A stretch of 61,075 nucleotides of DNA, taken from assembly GCA_028278425.1 (NCBI GenBank), contig JANQEJ010000263.1:1-61075 (forward strand), in the 5' to 3' direction. The notes under the pieces are model-generated. The model was not told where the DNA came from, made no database searches, and was given only the letters and a program-made list of their open reading frames with translations. Numbering within the stretch: the first letter of the stretch is position 1; each line of letters begins with the position of its first letter. This DNA comes from Planctomycetota bacterium. GTDB lineage: Bacteria > Planctomycetota > UBA1135 > GCA-002686595. Below are positions 51,543-60,210 of this stretch, in pieces. Position numbers and translations under genes: made by a program.

Positions 51543-52550
51543 CTAGCGCTTCGCCACGCGCAGCTCCTCGACCAACCGGCGCAGCTCGGCGACCTCCTCG
51601 GAGAGCGCGTCGCAGCGATCGCACCCGACGGCCTGGGGGCCGGCGCTCCGGACGAAGGCGGCGGGCTGGAACGCCGGCCCGAACGGCAGCGCGCGGACGA
51701 AGAGGCCTGATTTCTCCTCGGGCTCCTCCTCGGATTCCGGTTCCGGCGGCGTCTCGCGTCCGCAGTCCGGATCGCCGCAGTCGTCGCACGACTCGCAGCG
51801 CCCCTCGCTCCGGCAGTCGCCGCAGTCGCGGCAGCTCCGGCAGCCGTTGCGGCCGCCGGCGGAACGCTCGATGGCCTCGCGCTGACGCTCGAGTTGTTCC
51901 TCGATCCGCTCGAGGCCCGCCTCGATGCGCTCCTCCATTCGCTCGCGCTGCCGCTCGATCTGTTCGAGCGCGTTCTCGCGCTGGCGCTCCTGCTGCTCAA
52001 GCTGGCGTTCGATCTGCTCGAAGAGCTGCTCCCGCGCGCGCTCGCGTTGGTTCTCCTCGCGCTCCCGCTGGCTCTCCAGCCGGTCGAGCTCGCGCTCGAG
52101 CTGCTGCTCCGACCGCTCGCGCTGCTCCTCGGTCTCGCGCTCCAGTCGCTCGAGCTCCTCCTCGAGCGCGCGCCGGCGCTGCTCCGCCTGGCGCTCGCGC
52201 TCCTCGGCCTCGGCCTCGAAGCGGCGCTCGAGCTCCTCGCGCTCGGCCTCGATCTGGCGGTGTCGCTCCTCGGCGCGGTGGTCGAGCTGTTCCGATTGCT
52301 CCGCGAGTTGGCGTTCGAGCTCTTCCCGCTGTCGCTCGAACTGCTCCTCCCGGCTCTCCGCGCTGGACTCGAGCTGAGCCCGTTGCTGCTCGCGCTCGCG
52401 CTCGAGGTTGCGCCGGCTCTCTTCGGCCTGCCGCTCCGCGGCGGGGAGCTGCCGCTCGTGTCCGGTGGCGTCCGGGGCGTCCTGGGGCGACGGGGCGGCG
52501 AGGCCGGCGACGAGCGCGACCAACAGGAGGGCGGGGATCAAGAACCGCAT
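51543..52550 (-). CDS. secreted coiled-coil protein with Cys-rich segment
   Basis: The 335-residue protein begins with a signal peptide (MRFLIPALLLVALVAGLAAP). Residues about 35-225 are a very long Glu/Arg/Gln-rich helix (repeats of ERQREELERQ type) predicted to form a coiled coil. A Cys-rich patch follows (CRSCRDCGDCRSEGRCESCDDCGDPDC, broken here into CxxC pairs), then an acidic linker and a short helical C-terminus with another CDRC. Nothing resembling an enzyme is seen. A structural envelope or disulphide-linked filament role is possible. It is convergent with the sulfatase-fold gene, 5 bp away, and divergent from the oxidoreductase gene. Confidence 0.7.
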   Translation of the reverse strand: MRFLIPALLLVALVAGLAAPSPQDAPDATGHERQLPAAERQAEESRRNLEREREQQRAQLESSAESREEQFERQREELERQLAEQSEQLDHRAEERHRQIEAEREELERRFEAEAEERERQAEQRRRALEEELERLERETEEQRERSEQQLERELDRLESQREREENQRERAREQLFEQIERQLEQQERQRENALEQIERQRERMEERIEAGLERIEEQLERQREAIERSAGGRNGCRSCRDCGDCRSEGRCESCDDCGDPDCGRETPPEPESEEEPEEKSGLFVRALPFGPAFQPAAFVRSAGPQAVGCDRCDALSEEVAELRRLVEELRVAKR

Positions 52551-52671
52551 GGCGAATCTCCTCTCTTGTGGGGGAAGCGACGGAGCAGGGGGCGCGCGAC
52601 CTTACGCCGCCGCCCCGCGGTATGTCCGGGGATCCGGGAGTTTCCGCGGAGGCTCCCGCTATCCTCTGCGC

Positions 52672-53967
52672 GTGCCCCGTTTGCCGCGCACCGACCGGAG
52701 GCAGTTCCTGCGCGCCTCCGCCGCCCTCGGCGCCGGGACGCTCGTCGTGCCGGGCGCCCTCTGGGCGCGCCGCCGGCGCAGCGCGAACGACAGGCTCGAC
52801 GTCGGCGTCGTCGGCGTCGCGAACCGCGGCGCGACGAACCTGGGCAAGATGGAGGGCGAGAACGTCGTCGCGCTGTGCGACGTGGACGCGGACCACCTCG
52901 CGGAGGGCGCCGAGCGCGTCCCGAAGGCGGCGCAGTACCGCGACTTCCGCCGGATGATCGAGCGGGAGAAGCTCGACGCGGTCGTGGTGAGCACGCCCGA
53001 CCACACGCACGCCGTCGTGACTCTCGCAGCGCTCGACGCGGGCCTCCACGTCTACTGCGAGAAGCCGCTGACGCGCACCGTCCGGGAGGCGCGCCGGGTC
53101 GCAAAAGAGGCGCGGGCCAGCGGGCTCGTCACGCAGATGGGCATCCAGAAGCACGCCGAGCCGCACTACCCGCGCGCGGTGGAGCTCCTGCGCAGCGGCG
53201 CGATCGGCAACGTGGAAGCGGTGCACGCCTTCTGCGGCAAGGGCTGGTGGGCGGCGGCCCTCCCCGAGGGCGAGGAGGACGTGCCCGACGCGCTCGACTA
53301 CGACCTCTGGACCGGCCCGGTGAAGAAGCTCCCGTACCACTCGGGCTATCACCCGGCCAACTGGCGGCGCTACTGGAACTTCGGCGGCGGGACGCTCGGC
53401 GACATGGCGTGCCATTACCTCGACGTCGCCTTCTGGGCGCTCGAGCTCGACCACCCGGCCGAGGTCGAGGCCGAGGGACCGCCGCCGCACCCGGACGGGG
53501 CGCCGGAGTGGCTGCACGTGCGTTGGAGCTTTCCAAAGCGCGGCGCGCGCGGTCCGGTCGAGCTGCACTGGCACGACGGCGGCAAGCGGCCCGCGGTCGC
53601 CGACGAGCTCGGCGTCGAGGAGTCGAGCGGAACGCTCTTCGTCGGCTCGAAGGGCGCGCTCTTCGCCGACTACGACGGCCACCGGCTCTTGCCGGAGCCC
53701 GACTTCGAGGACTTCGAGCGGCCCGAGCCGTGGCTCCCCGATCCGACGGACCACTGGCGCGAGTGGAGAGAAGCCTGCCGCGGGAACGGCGCGACGGCGT
53801 GCGGCTTCGACTATGCGGGGCCCTTGACCGAAACCGTGCTGCTCGGCGCGGTCGCCTTCCGCGCGGGCGCGCAGCTCACCTGGGACGCGGAGACGCTCAC
53901 CGCGGCGGGCGCGCCCGGGGTCGAGGAGCTCGTGCGCGGCACCTTCCGCGAGGGCTGGGGCTTCTAG
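52672..53967 (+). CDS. Gfo/Idh/MocA-family oxidoreductase with Tat signal
   Basis: GTG at 52672 starts a Tat-type leader (TDRRQFLRASAALGAGTLVV). The Rossmann domain shows VGVVGVANRGATN, DVDADH and the family's CEKPLTRTVREA at the lysine motif. The C-terminal domain has HPANWRRYWNFGGGTLGDMACHYLDVAFWAL, the usual GGG-D-H pattern of the planctomycete-type, secreted members. These enzymes oxidise or reduce sugars and cyclitols with NAD(P), or act as other sugar-processing enzymes. The 431-residue length is normal. It stands between a divergent coiled-coil gene and a convergent acyltransferase gene, so the sugar is unknown. Confidence 0.85.
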   Translation: MPRLPRTDRRQFLRASAALGAGTLVVPGALWARRRRSANDRLDVGVVGVANRGATNLGKMEGENVVALCDVDADHLAEGAERVPKAAQYRDFRRMIEREKLDAVVVSTPDHTHAVVTLAALDAGLHVYCEKPLTRTVREARRVAKEARASGLVTQMGIQKHAEPHYPRAVELLRSGAIGNVEAVHAFCGKGWWAAALPEGEEDVPDALDYDLWTGPVKKLPYHSGYHPANWRRYWNFGGGTLGDMACHYLDVAFWALELDHPAEVEAEGPPPHPDGAPEWLHVRWSFPKRGARGPVELHWHDGGKRPAVADELGVEESSGTLFVGSKGALFADYDGHRLLPEPDFEDFERPEPWLPDPTDHWREWREACRGNGATACGFDYAGPLTETVLLGAVAFRAGAQLTWDAETLTAAGAPGVEELVRGTFREGWGF

Positions 53968-54717
53968 TCACGCGCGCAGGGCCTTCTCCGCGCGCTCGAC
54001 GAGGTCTTTCAACGCCTTCTCGGCGGCCACCCGCTCCGCCTCGAGCCCGTCGGGCGGCAGGTCGCGGTCGACGTCCCGCGGCGCGCCGAACATCACGACG
54101 ACGCGCGCGAAGGGCGGCGGCACGCGCATGCGGTCCCACGTCGGGAGCTTGAACGCCGGGCGGGCCGCGAGCGCGACGGGAAGGAGCGCCGCGCCCGAGA
54201 GCTGCGCGAGCATCACCGCGCCGGGCTTCAGGACGAGCTCGGGACCCCGCGGCCCGTCGGGAACCATCGCGGGGGAGACGTTCTCCCGGCGGACCGCGCG
54301 CAGGAGGTCGCGCATCGCGCGCGCGCCGGTGCGCGTCGCCGAACCGCGCACGACCCGGAAGCCCCAGCGCGCCGCCACTTTGGCCGGCACCTCGCCGTCG
54401 AAGGAAGGACTGATCAGGAGGCCCACCTTCATCCCGCGGCGGAGGAGGCGGCGCATCGCCCACATGCCGGCGGCGAGGTCGCGGTGCCAGAAGCACGGCA
54501 CGGCGGCGCGGCCTTCGCGGACCAGCGCGAGCGCGTGCTCGTCGCCCTCGACGCGCACGCGCCAGGTGGCCCACCCCACGTGCGCGATGCCGGCGAGCAG
54601 CGGCGCGGCCAGCCGGTAGCAGAACCGGCGGAACGCGGTGTCGCGGCGGCTGGTCGTCTTCGGGCGGCCGGCGAAGAGCGAGCCGGCCGGTTGCCCGCCG
54701 TCAGGGGCGTGCGTCAT
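53968..54717 (-). CDS. lysophospholipid acyltransferase-family protein (DUF374)
   Basis: The 249-residue protein shows DUF374 features: a hydrophobic N-terminal helix (CYRLAAPLLAGIAHVGWA), CFWHRDLAAG corresponding to the acyltransferase box, LLISPSFDGEVPAKV, VVRGSATRTGARAM, and MVPDGPRGPELVLKPG. Family members transfer acyl chains to lipid A precursors or other lysolipids at the inner membrane. It overlaps the acyl carrier protein gene by 17 bp, following FAAL, which activates acyl chains, so a dedicated lipid pathway is likely: FAAL loads ACP and this enzyme transfers the chain. Confidence 0.82.
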   Translation of the reverse strand: MTHAPDGGQPAGSLFAGRPKTTSRRDTAFRRFCYRLAAPLLAGIAHVGWATWRVRVEGDEHALALVREGRAAVPCFWHRDLAAGMWAMRRLLRRGMKVGLLISPSFDGEVPAKVAARWGFRVVRGSATRTGARAMRDLLRAVRRENVSPAMVPDGPRGPELVLKPGAVMLAQLSGAALLPVALAARPAFKLPTWDRMRVPPPFARVVVMFGAPRDVDRDLPPDGLEAERVAAEKALKDLVERAEKALRA

Positions 54718-54943
54718 AGGAGTCGGCGTACTCCAGCACGTCGCCCACCGTCGAGAAGCGCGCGGCCTCCTCGTCGGGGATCTCCGCGTCGAAGCGGTCC
54801 TCGAGCTCGACCAGGAGCCGCACCGCCTTGGGCGAGTCGAGCCCGAGATCGGCGACGAGGTCGAGGTCCGGCGTGATGTCCTCGACGGCCCGCCCGCTGA
54901 CGAGGCTCAGGAGCTCGAGCACGGTGTCGCGCCGTTCGCTCAC
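54701..54943 (-). CDS. acyl carrier protein
   Basis: The 80-residue protein from GTG 54943 has the carrier-protein fold with DLGLDSPKAVRLLVELEDRF; the Ser of the DS motif accepts phosphopantetheine. The GTG start overlaps the FAAL stop by 4 bp, and the 3' end overlaps the acyltransferase gene by 17 bp. The pairing with FAAL indicates that this ACP receives acyl-adenylates rather than serving general fatty acid synthesis. Confidence 0.85.
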   Translation of the reverse strand: MSERRDTVLELLSLVSGRAVEDITPDLDLVADLGLDSPKAVRLLVELEDRFDAEIPDEEAARFSTVGDVLEYADSYDARP

Positions 54944-56625
54944 GAGACACCCGCCTCGACGCGCTCGAGGTCGCCCTCGAGGTAGCGGCGGCGGAGCTCC
55001 AGGCGCTGCACCTTGCCGCTCGTGGTCTTCGGCAGCTTGCCGCGGCGCACGAAGACGCAGTCGGCCAGCGGGATCGAGAGCGCGCGGCCGATCCGGACCT
55101 TGACCTCGCGCTCGAGCTCCCCGAGGCGGCCGCCGTCGGACTCGCCGGTCTCGACGACGACGACCGCGCGCTCGCCCCCCGCGCCCGGGATGGAGAACGC
55201 GCCGGCCCGCGACGTGCCGCCGCCGCCCGTGACCGACTCGGCCACCCACTCGAGCTCGTGGGGCATCAGGTTCTGGCCGTTCACGATGAGGATGTCCTTC
55301 GTGCGGCCGGTCAGGTGGAGCTCGCCCTCCTGCAGGAACCCGAGGTCGCCGGTGACGAGCCAGCCGTCGACGAGCGACGCGGCGGTCTCGTCGGGATCGT
55401 TGTGGTACCCGAGGAAGACGCCAGGCCCGCCGACGCGGACCTCGCCGACCTCGCCCCCGGCGCGCGGCGTGCCGTCGGGCGCGGTGATGCGCACCTCGGT
55501 GTCGGCGACCGGCGGCCCGACCGAGACGACCTCGCGGTCCTCGCCGGGAACCGGGCGCGTCCGCACGCCGTCGCCGCGCCGGTCGAAGGTCACGGCGAGC
55601 GTTCCCTCCGCGAGCCCGTAGCACGGCCGGAAGGCGGCGGGGTCGAAGCCGAACGGCTCGAAGCGCTCGTTGAAGGCGGCGACGGTCTCCGGACGGATCA
55701 TCTCGGCACCGGTCATCGCCGCGCGCCAGGACGAGAGGTCGCAGCCCTCGAGCTGCGCGTCGGTGACGCGCTCGACGCAGGTCTGGTAGGCGAAGTTCGG
55801 CGCCGGCGCGAGCGCGTACGGCGTCTGCGCCAGGTTCTGCAGCCAGGTGTGCGGCCGCCCGAGGAAGGTCTTCGGCGCCGCGAGCCAGAGGTCCTCGGTG
55901 TAGAGGATCGTGTTGAGCAGGCAGCCGACGAGGCCCATGTCGTGGTGCAGCGGCAACCACGACACGCAGGCCGCGTCGCCCTTCTCCACCGCCGCGCGGA
56001 AGGCGTCGTCGCCGGCGGCGATCGCGTCGACCATGGCCGGCGGGTTGTGCGTCGCGCCGCGGTGCGAGATCGCGACCGCGCGCGGAACACCGGTCGAGCC
56101 GCTGGTGAGCTGGAGGAACGCGACGTCCTCCGGCGCCGGCCGGGGCGCCTCGAACGAGACGGGCTCCTCGGCGGCGAGCTCGGCCGCGGTCACCGTGGCG
56201 TCGCGCAGCGCGGCGAGCCCGTGCGTCTCCGCCTCGCGGCGCATCGCGTCGCTGCAGAGGAAGCGGCGCGCCTCCAGCTTCGCGAGCACCGCGTCGAGCC
56301 GGCGCACGTGAACCTCGGACGAGCCCACGCCGGCCGGCGGCGACACGGCCACCGGCCAGGCGCCGCGCAGGACCGCGCCCAGCCAGAGCTCGACGAACTC
56401 CCGGGTGTTTCCGAAGCCGACGAGGACGGGCTCGCGGGCGCCGACGCCCACCGCCGCCAGGCGCCCCGCGGCCGCCTCGGCGGCGCGGAAGACCTCGGGC
56501 CAGGGGCGCAGCTCCGAGCGCCGGCCGCGGCCGTCGATCATCCCGAGGCCGCGGCCGCGCGTCGAAGCGGCCGCCCGGGAGAACACCTCGGGCAGGGTGG
56601 AGGGGAAGCAGTCGGGCGAAGGCAA
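54940..56625 (-). CDS. fatty acyl-AMP ligase
   Basis: FAALs activate fatty acids as acyl-adenylates and pass them to an ACP. The 561-residue protein has the core motifs FLQLTSGSTGVPRAVAISH, SWLPLHHDMGLVGCLLNT (a FAAL-typical block), CYGLAEGTLAV, VTGDLGFLQEGELHLTGRTKDILIVNGQN and a C-terminal GKVQRLELRRRY with the catalytic lysine. The start is TTG at 56625; the next in-frame ATG (near 56541) would remove conserved residues. It heads a compact FAAL-ACP-acyltransferase operon and starts 31 bp from the tRNA-Pro gene. Confidence 0.88.
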   Translation of the reverse strand: MPSPDCFPSTLPEVFSRAAASTRGRGLGMIDGRGRRSELRPWPEVFRAAEAAAGRLAAVGVGAREPVLVGFGNTREFVELWLGAVLRGAWPVAVSPPAGVGSSEVHVRRLDAVLAKLEARRFLCSDAMRREAETHGLAALRDATVTAAELAAEEPVSFEAPRPAPEDVAFLQLTSGSTGVPRAVAISHRGATHNPPAMVDAIAAGDDAFRAAVEKGDAACVSWLPLHHDMGLVGCLLNTILYTEDLWLAAPKTFLGRPHTWLQNLAQTPYALAPAPNFAYQTCVERVTDAQLEGCDLSSWRAAMTGAEMIRPETVAAFNERFEPFGFDPAAFRPCYGLAEGTLAVTFDRRGDGVRTRPVPGEDREVVSVGPPVADTEVRITAPDGTPRAGGEVGEVRVGGPGVFLGYHNDPDETAASLVDGWLVTGDLGFLQEGELHLTGRTKDILIVNGQNLMPHELEWVAESVTGGGGTSRAGAFSIPGAGGERAVVVVETGESDGGRLGELEREVKVRIGRALSIPLADCVFVRRGKLPKTTSGKVQRLELRRRYLEGDLERVEAGVS

Positions 56626-56655
56626 CGCGCTCTCGGTCCTTTTGGCGGTCGGGGG

Positions 56656-56731
56656 TGGTCGGGGAGATGGGATTCGAACCCACGACTCGTAGCACCCAAA
56701 GCTACGCCTCTACCAACTGAGGTACTCCCCG
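56656..56731 (-). tRNA. tRNA-Pro(UGG)
   Basis: The minus strand folds as a cloverleaf: acceptor CGGGGAG with CTCCCCG, D-arm ACCTCAGTTGGTAGAGG, anticodon stem GTAGC/GCTAC with loop TTTGGGT (anticodon TGG), and T-arm with GGTTCGAATCC. CCA is encoded. Confidence 0.95.
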
Positions 56732-56805
56732 CGGAATGCGCAGGTTAGCGCAGGCCTCGAGAGGCGTCGAATGGTGGTCGCTCGCTCGTTATCCTGGGTC
56801 CGCGC

Positions 56806-58200
56806 ATGGAGTCCAAAAGCGCGGAGCCGAGAAAGGTCCTGGTGGTCGGCGGAGGCGGGCGGGAGCACGCCCTCGCGTGGAAGATCGCCCGTTCGCCCTT
56901 GGTGTCCGAGGTGCTCTGCGCGCCGGGCAACGCCGGGACCCGCGCCGATGGTCGCAACGTCGCGGTCGCCGCCGACGACCTGGACGGCATCGTGCGGCTC
57001 GCGGTGGAGGAGGAGTGCGGCCTCGTCGTGATCGGTCCCGAGGACCCGCTCTGCAACGGCCTCGCCGACCGCCTGCGCGCGCGGGGCCTCGCCGTCTTCG
57101 GCCCGAACGCCGACGGGGCGCGGCTCGAGGGCTCGAAGCTCTTCGCGAAGGAGCTCCTGGAGCGCCACCGCATCCCGACCGGCGCCTGGCGGCGGTTCGA
57201 CCGGGCGGGCGCGGCCAAGTCCTACCTCGAGACGCTCTCGGTCTGGCCGCAGGTCATCAAGGCCGACGGGCTCGCGGCCGGCAAGGGCGTCTTCGTCTGC
57301 GCCGACGTGCGCGAGGCCTGCGGCGTCGTCGACACGCTGATGGAGGAGAAGAAGCTCGGCGCCGCGGGCGACCAGATCGTCGTCGAGGAGTTCCTCGTCG
57401 GCCAGGAGGTCAGCGTCCAGGCGATCACCGACGGGCGCGCGCTTCTCATCCTCGAGCCGGTGGTCGACCACAAGCAGGTGGGGGAGGGCGACACCGGTCC
57501 CAACACAGGCGGCATGGGGATCTACTCTCCCGTCCCCTTCCTGACGCAGCGTCTGATGCGCCAGATCGAGCAGCGCGTGATGATCCCGATCCTGCACGCG
57601 CTGCGCGTCGAGGAGATCGACTACCGCGGCGTGCTCTACGCCGGCCTGATGGTGACCGAGGCCGGCCCGCGCGTGCTCGAGTTCAACTGCCGCTTCGGCG
57701 ATCCGGAGACGCAGGCGACGGTGCGGCGGCTCTCGTCGGACCTGGTGCCGTACCTCCTCGCCGCGGCGGAGAACCGGCTCGGCGCGGAAGAGCCTCCCGA
57801 GTGGGACCCGCGCGCGTGCATCGGTGTCGTCGCCGCGGCCGAGGGCTACCCCGGGCCGTACCGCAAGGGCGATCCGATCCGCGGCCTCGAGGAGGCCGGC
57901 GCGTGCGAGGACGTCGTCGTCTTCCACGCCGGCACGCGGACCGAGGGCGACGCGGCGGTCACCAACGGCGGCCGCGTGCTCTGCGTCACCGCGCTCGGCG
58001 ACGAGCTCGAGGACGCGCGCACGCTGGCCTACGGCGCCGTCGACAAGATCCACTGGAACGGCATGTTCTGCCGGAGCGACATCGGGCGGCCGCGGCGCCG
58101 CGGTCCGATCTTCGACGAGGGAGCCGACGACGCGGTCGAGGTCGCCCACGGCGGCTCCGTCGAACCGGGGGAAGGCGCGGATGGGGCCCCGATCGCCTGA
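56806..58200 (+). CDS. purD: phosphoribosylamine-glycine ligase
   Basis: PurD makes glycinamide ribonucleotide in purine biosynthesis: PRA + glycine + ATP. The 464-residue ATP-grasp enzyme shows VLVVGGGGREHALAWK at the N-terminus, PEDPLCNGLAD, VIKADGLAAGKGVFVC at the ATP-grasp lysine, VVEEFLVGQEVSVQAI, DTGPNTGGMGIYSP and LEFNCRFGDPETQ, all standard. The C-terminus has an extra 30 or so residues. It overlaps the glycosyltransferase gene by 20 bp and begins an operon of purD, glycosyltransferase and Fur-family regulator. Confidence 0.95.
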   Translation: MESKSAEPRKVLVVGGGGREHALAWKIARSPLVSEVLCAPGNAGTRADGRNVAVAADDLDGIVRLAVEEECGLVVIGPEDPLCNGLADRLRARGLAVFGPNADGARLEGSKLFAKELLERHRIPTGAWRRFDRAGAAKSYLETLSVWPQVIKADGLAAGKGVFVCADVREACGVVDTLMEEKKLGAAGDQIVVEEFLVGQEVSVQAITDGRALLILEPVVDHKQVGEGDTGPNTGGMGIYSPVPFLTQRLMRQIEQRVMIPILHALRVEEIDYRGVLYAGLMVTEAGPRVLEFNCRFGDPETQATVRRLSSDLVPYLLAAAENRLGAEEPPEWDPRACIGVVAAAEGYPGPYRKGDPIRGLEEAGACEDVVVFHAGTRTEGDAAVTNGGRVLCVTALGDELEDARTLAYGAVDKIHWNGMFCRSDIGRPRRRGPIFDEGADDAVEVAHGGSVEPGEGADGAPIA

Positions 58201-58921
58201 GCGAGCGACCCTGGCCGTCGTCGTGCCCGCCCTGAACGAGGCGGAGAACCTGCCGCGTCTTCTGCGGTCGCTCGGGCTGCGCGAGGGTGCGGGCTCCGCG
58301 GGAGGGGCCCCCGACGTGCCGGACGAGGTGATCGTGGTCGACGGCGGGAGCACCGACGCCTCGCGCGAGATCGCGGCCCGCCACGGCGCCCGCGTCGCGA
58401 CGTCCGAGCGCGGGCGGGGGGTGCAGCTCGCCGAGGGCGCGCGCCTCGCGACCGCCGACCTCCTGCTGTTCCTGCACGCCGACGTCCGGCTCGAGCCCGG
58501 CTCGATCGCGGCGGTGCGCGACGCGTTCCGTCCGCCGGAGGTCGTCGCCACCGGCATGCGCCAGCGCGTCGACGGGGCGGGCTGGGTCTACCGCGGGATC
58601 GAGCGCGCGGCGAACCGCCGCGTGGCCTTCGGCTGGGTGTACGGCGACTCCGGGTTGTGCGTGCGGCGCTCGGTCTACGACGAGGTGGGCGGCTTCCGCG
58701 AGCTGCCGCTCTTCGAGGATCTCGATCTCTCCCGGCGCCTCCGCCGCCGGGGGCGCGTCGCGCTCGTCCGCGAGAGCCTCGTGCACGTCTCGCCGCGGCG
58801 CTGGCAGGAGGAGGGCGCGCTGCGGCGCACCGTGCGCAACTGGATGCTCACGGCGGCTTGGGCCCTCGGAATGGACCCCGCGCGGCTCGAGCGCTACTAC
58901 CGTCCGCACTCCCAGGTCTGA
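58181..58921 (+). CDS. GT2 family glycosyltransferase (TIGR04283-like)
   Basis: The 246-residue protein carries a GT-A fold: VVVPALNEAENLPRLLRSL, IVVDGGSTDASREIA and the DxD-like LFLHADVRLEPGS, then GWVYGDSGLCVRRSVYDEVGGFRELPLFEDLDLSRRL. This layout is typical of TIGR04283-type glycosyltransferases whose substrate is unclear. ATG 58181 overlaps the purD stop by 20 bp. A Fur-family gene follows 4 bp later. Confidence 0.85.
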   Translation: MGPRSPERATLAVVVPALNEAENLPRLLRSLGLREGAGSAGGAPDVPDEVIVVDGGSTDASREIAARHGARVATSERGRGVQLAEGARLATADLLLFLHADVRLEPGSIAAVRDAFRPPEVVATGMRQRVDGAGWVYRGIERAANRRVAFGWVYGDSGLCVRRSVYDEVGGFRELPLFEDLDLSRRLRRRGRVALVRESLVHVSPRRWQEEGALRRTVRNWMLTAAWALGMDPARLERYYRPHSQV

Positions 58922-58925
58922 AGCC

Positions 58926-59408
58926 GTGAACCAGGAAGCCATCCGCAAGGCCTTCGACGACTTCCTGCGAAGCAGGCAGCTCAAGCTGACCGCGCAGCGG
59001 CTGCGGATCTTCGAGCGCGCCTTCGGCACGCACCAGCACTTCACGGCCGACACTCTTTACGGTTGGCTTAAAGAGGAGAAGGGCGCGTCGGTGTCGCGCG
59101 CGACCGTCTACCGCACGCTCGGGCTCCTCGTCGAAGGCGGGTTTCTGGAGTCCCTCGACACGGGCCGTGGAGAGCTTCTCTACGAGCACGTCCTCGGACA
59201 CCGCCACCACGATCACATGGTCTGTCTCGACTGCGGGCGCATCGAGGAGTTCTACGAGGAGCGCATCGAGGAGCTGCAGAAGGCCGCTTGCAAGAAGAAG
59301 GGCTTCCGCATGGTGAGCCACAACTTGCGCCTGTTCGGCTATTGCCGCTCCTGCTCCCGGCGCCGCCGCGACCGATCCGACGCGGCGATCGAGACGGACC
59401 GCGGGTAG
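58926..59408 (+). CDS. Fur-family transcriptional regulator
   Basis: Fur proteins repress metal-uptake genes when bound to Fe2+ or a related ion. The 160-residue protein has the winged-helix DNA-binding part (KLTAQRLRIFERAF, VSRATVYRTLGLLVEGGFL), the ligand-rich GHRHHDHMVCLDCGRIEEF, and the structural CRSCSR. The GTG start is 4 bp after the glycosyltransferase stop. It could be Fur, Zur, PerR or Mur; the H-x-HHDH pattern is general. It is regulated through the purD operon promoter unless it has its own. Confidence 0.9.
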   Translation: MNQEAIRKAFDDFLRSRQLKLTAQRLRIFERAFGTHQHFTADTLYGWLKEEKGASVSRATVYRTLGLLVEGGFLESLDTGRGELLYEHVLGHRHHDHMVCLDCGRIEEFYEERIEELQKAACKKKGFRMVSHNLRLFGYCRSCSRRRRDRSDAAIETDRG

Positions 59409-59532
59409 GGAGTTTCGGGCTTTCGCCGCGCGTGCTTTCCTTAAGGGGAAGTCCCTAGACCTCGCCTAACGGACGCCTGCGGGGGCAGCACTAGAATCCG
59501 CCGGTGCGAACCGCACGCCCGGCAACCGTTCC

Positions 59533-60210
59533 ATGAGAACTGACCGCCGTACCTTCGCGCGGGTTCCGCTCGATGAGCGGCGCGCCTACTTGGCCGTCCT
59601 CGCCCACGAGCTCAATCAGCCCCTCACCGCCATCGCCAGCTTCCTGGAGGGAAGCCTGGGGCGTATTCGTGCCAATGGTCCGGCGCCGGAGGTGGAGCAG
59701 GCGCTCCTGTCTGCGATCCACGAGAGCCGTCGCGCGGCGCACATCTCCCGCGAGCTCAACGAGGCGCTCGGCAGCGTGGCGCACTCGACGGAGCCGTTCG
59801 ACGTCACCCAGGCGCTGGAGGAGATCTCGACCGACATCCCGCGGGAGCGCGGCGCGCGCGTCGCGCTCGAAGCGGAACGGGACCTGTCGCTCGCCCGCGG
59901 GGATCGAGTACAGTTTCAGCACGCGGTTCTGCTCTTGGTCGAGAGCGTCCTCCAGGGAGCCGACACCGACACGGAAGACGGAGCCTTCGTCCGCTTCCGA
60001 ACGTTTGCCGGCCTCGAAGGACCAACGGTTGAGCTGCAGTTTCGCACACCAAACGAAGGTCCCGCCGCCGCGCCTCCGGAAGGCGCGTCCGGCGGGGGCT
60101 TCGGTTTCGCGCTTGCTCGTACCGTTCTTCAAAGTCAGGGAGCGACGCTCGCAACTCCGGTCGCTTCCTCCGGAACCCTGACCCTAAGCATCGCGCTGAA
60201 GCCAGCATGA
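59533..60210 (+). CDS. FixL-like histidine kinase with reduced ATPase domain
   Basis: The 225-residue protein has a HisKA box with LAVLAHELNQPLTAIASFLEGSL, where H is the phosphorylated residue, as in FixL. The following HATPase region is unusual: the N-box, normally with an essential Asn, reads HAVLLLVESVLQGAD, and a G-box-like GFGFALARTVLQSQG is present. No PAS, GAF or membrane sensor domain precedes it. It may be a phosphotransfer or scaffold protein rather than an active kinase. It is coupled to the response regulator by ATGA. Confidence 0.75.
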   Translation: MRTDRRTFARVPLDERRAYLAVLAHELNQPLTAIASFLEGSLGRIRANGPAPEVEQALLSAIHESRRAAHISRELNEALGSVAHSTEPFDVTQALEEISTDIPRERGARVALEAERDLSLARGDRVQFQHAVLLLVESVLQGADTDTEDGAFVRFRTFAGLEGPTVELQFRTPNEGPAAAPPEGASGGGFGFALARTVLQSQGATLATPVASSGTLTLSIALKPA

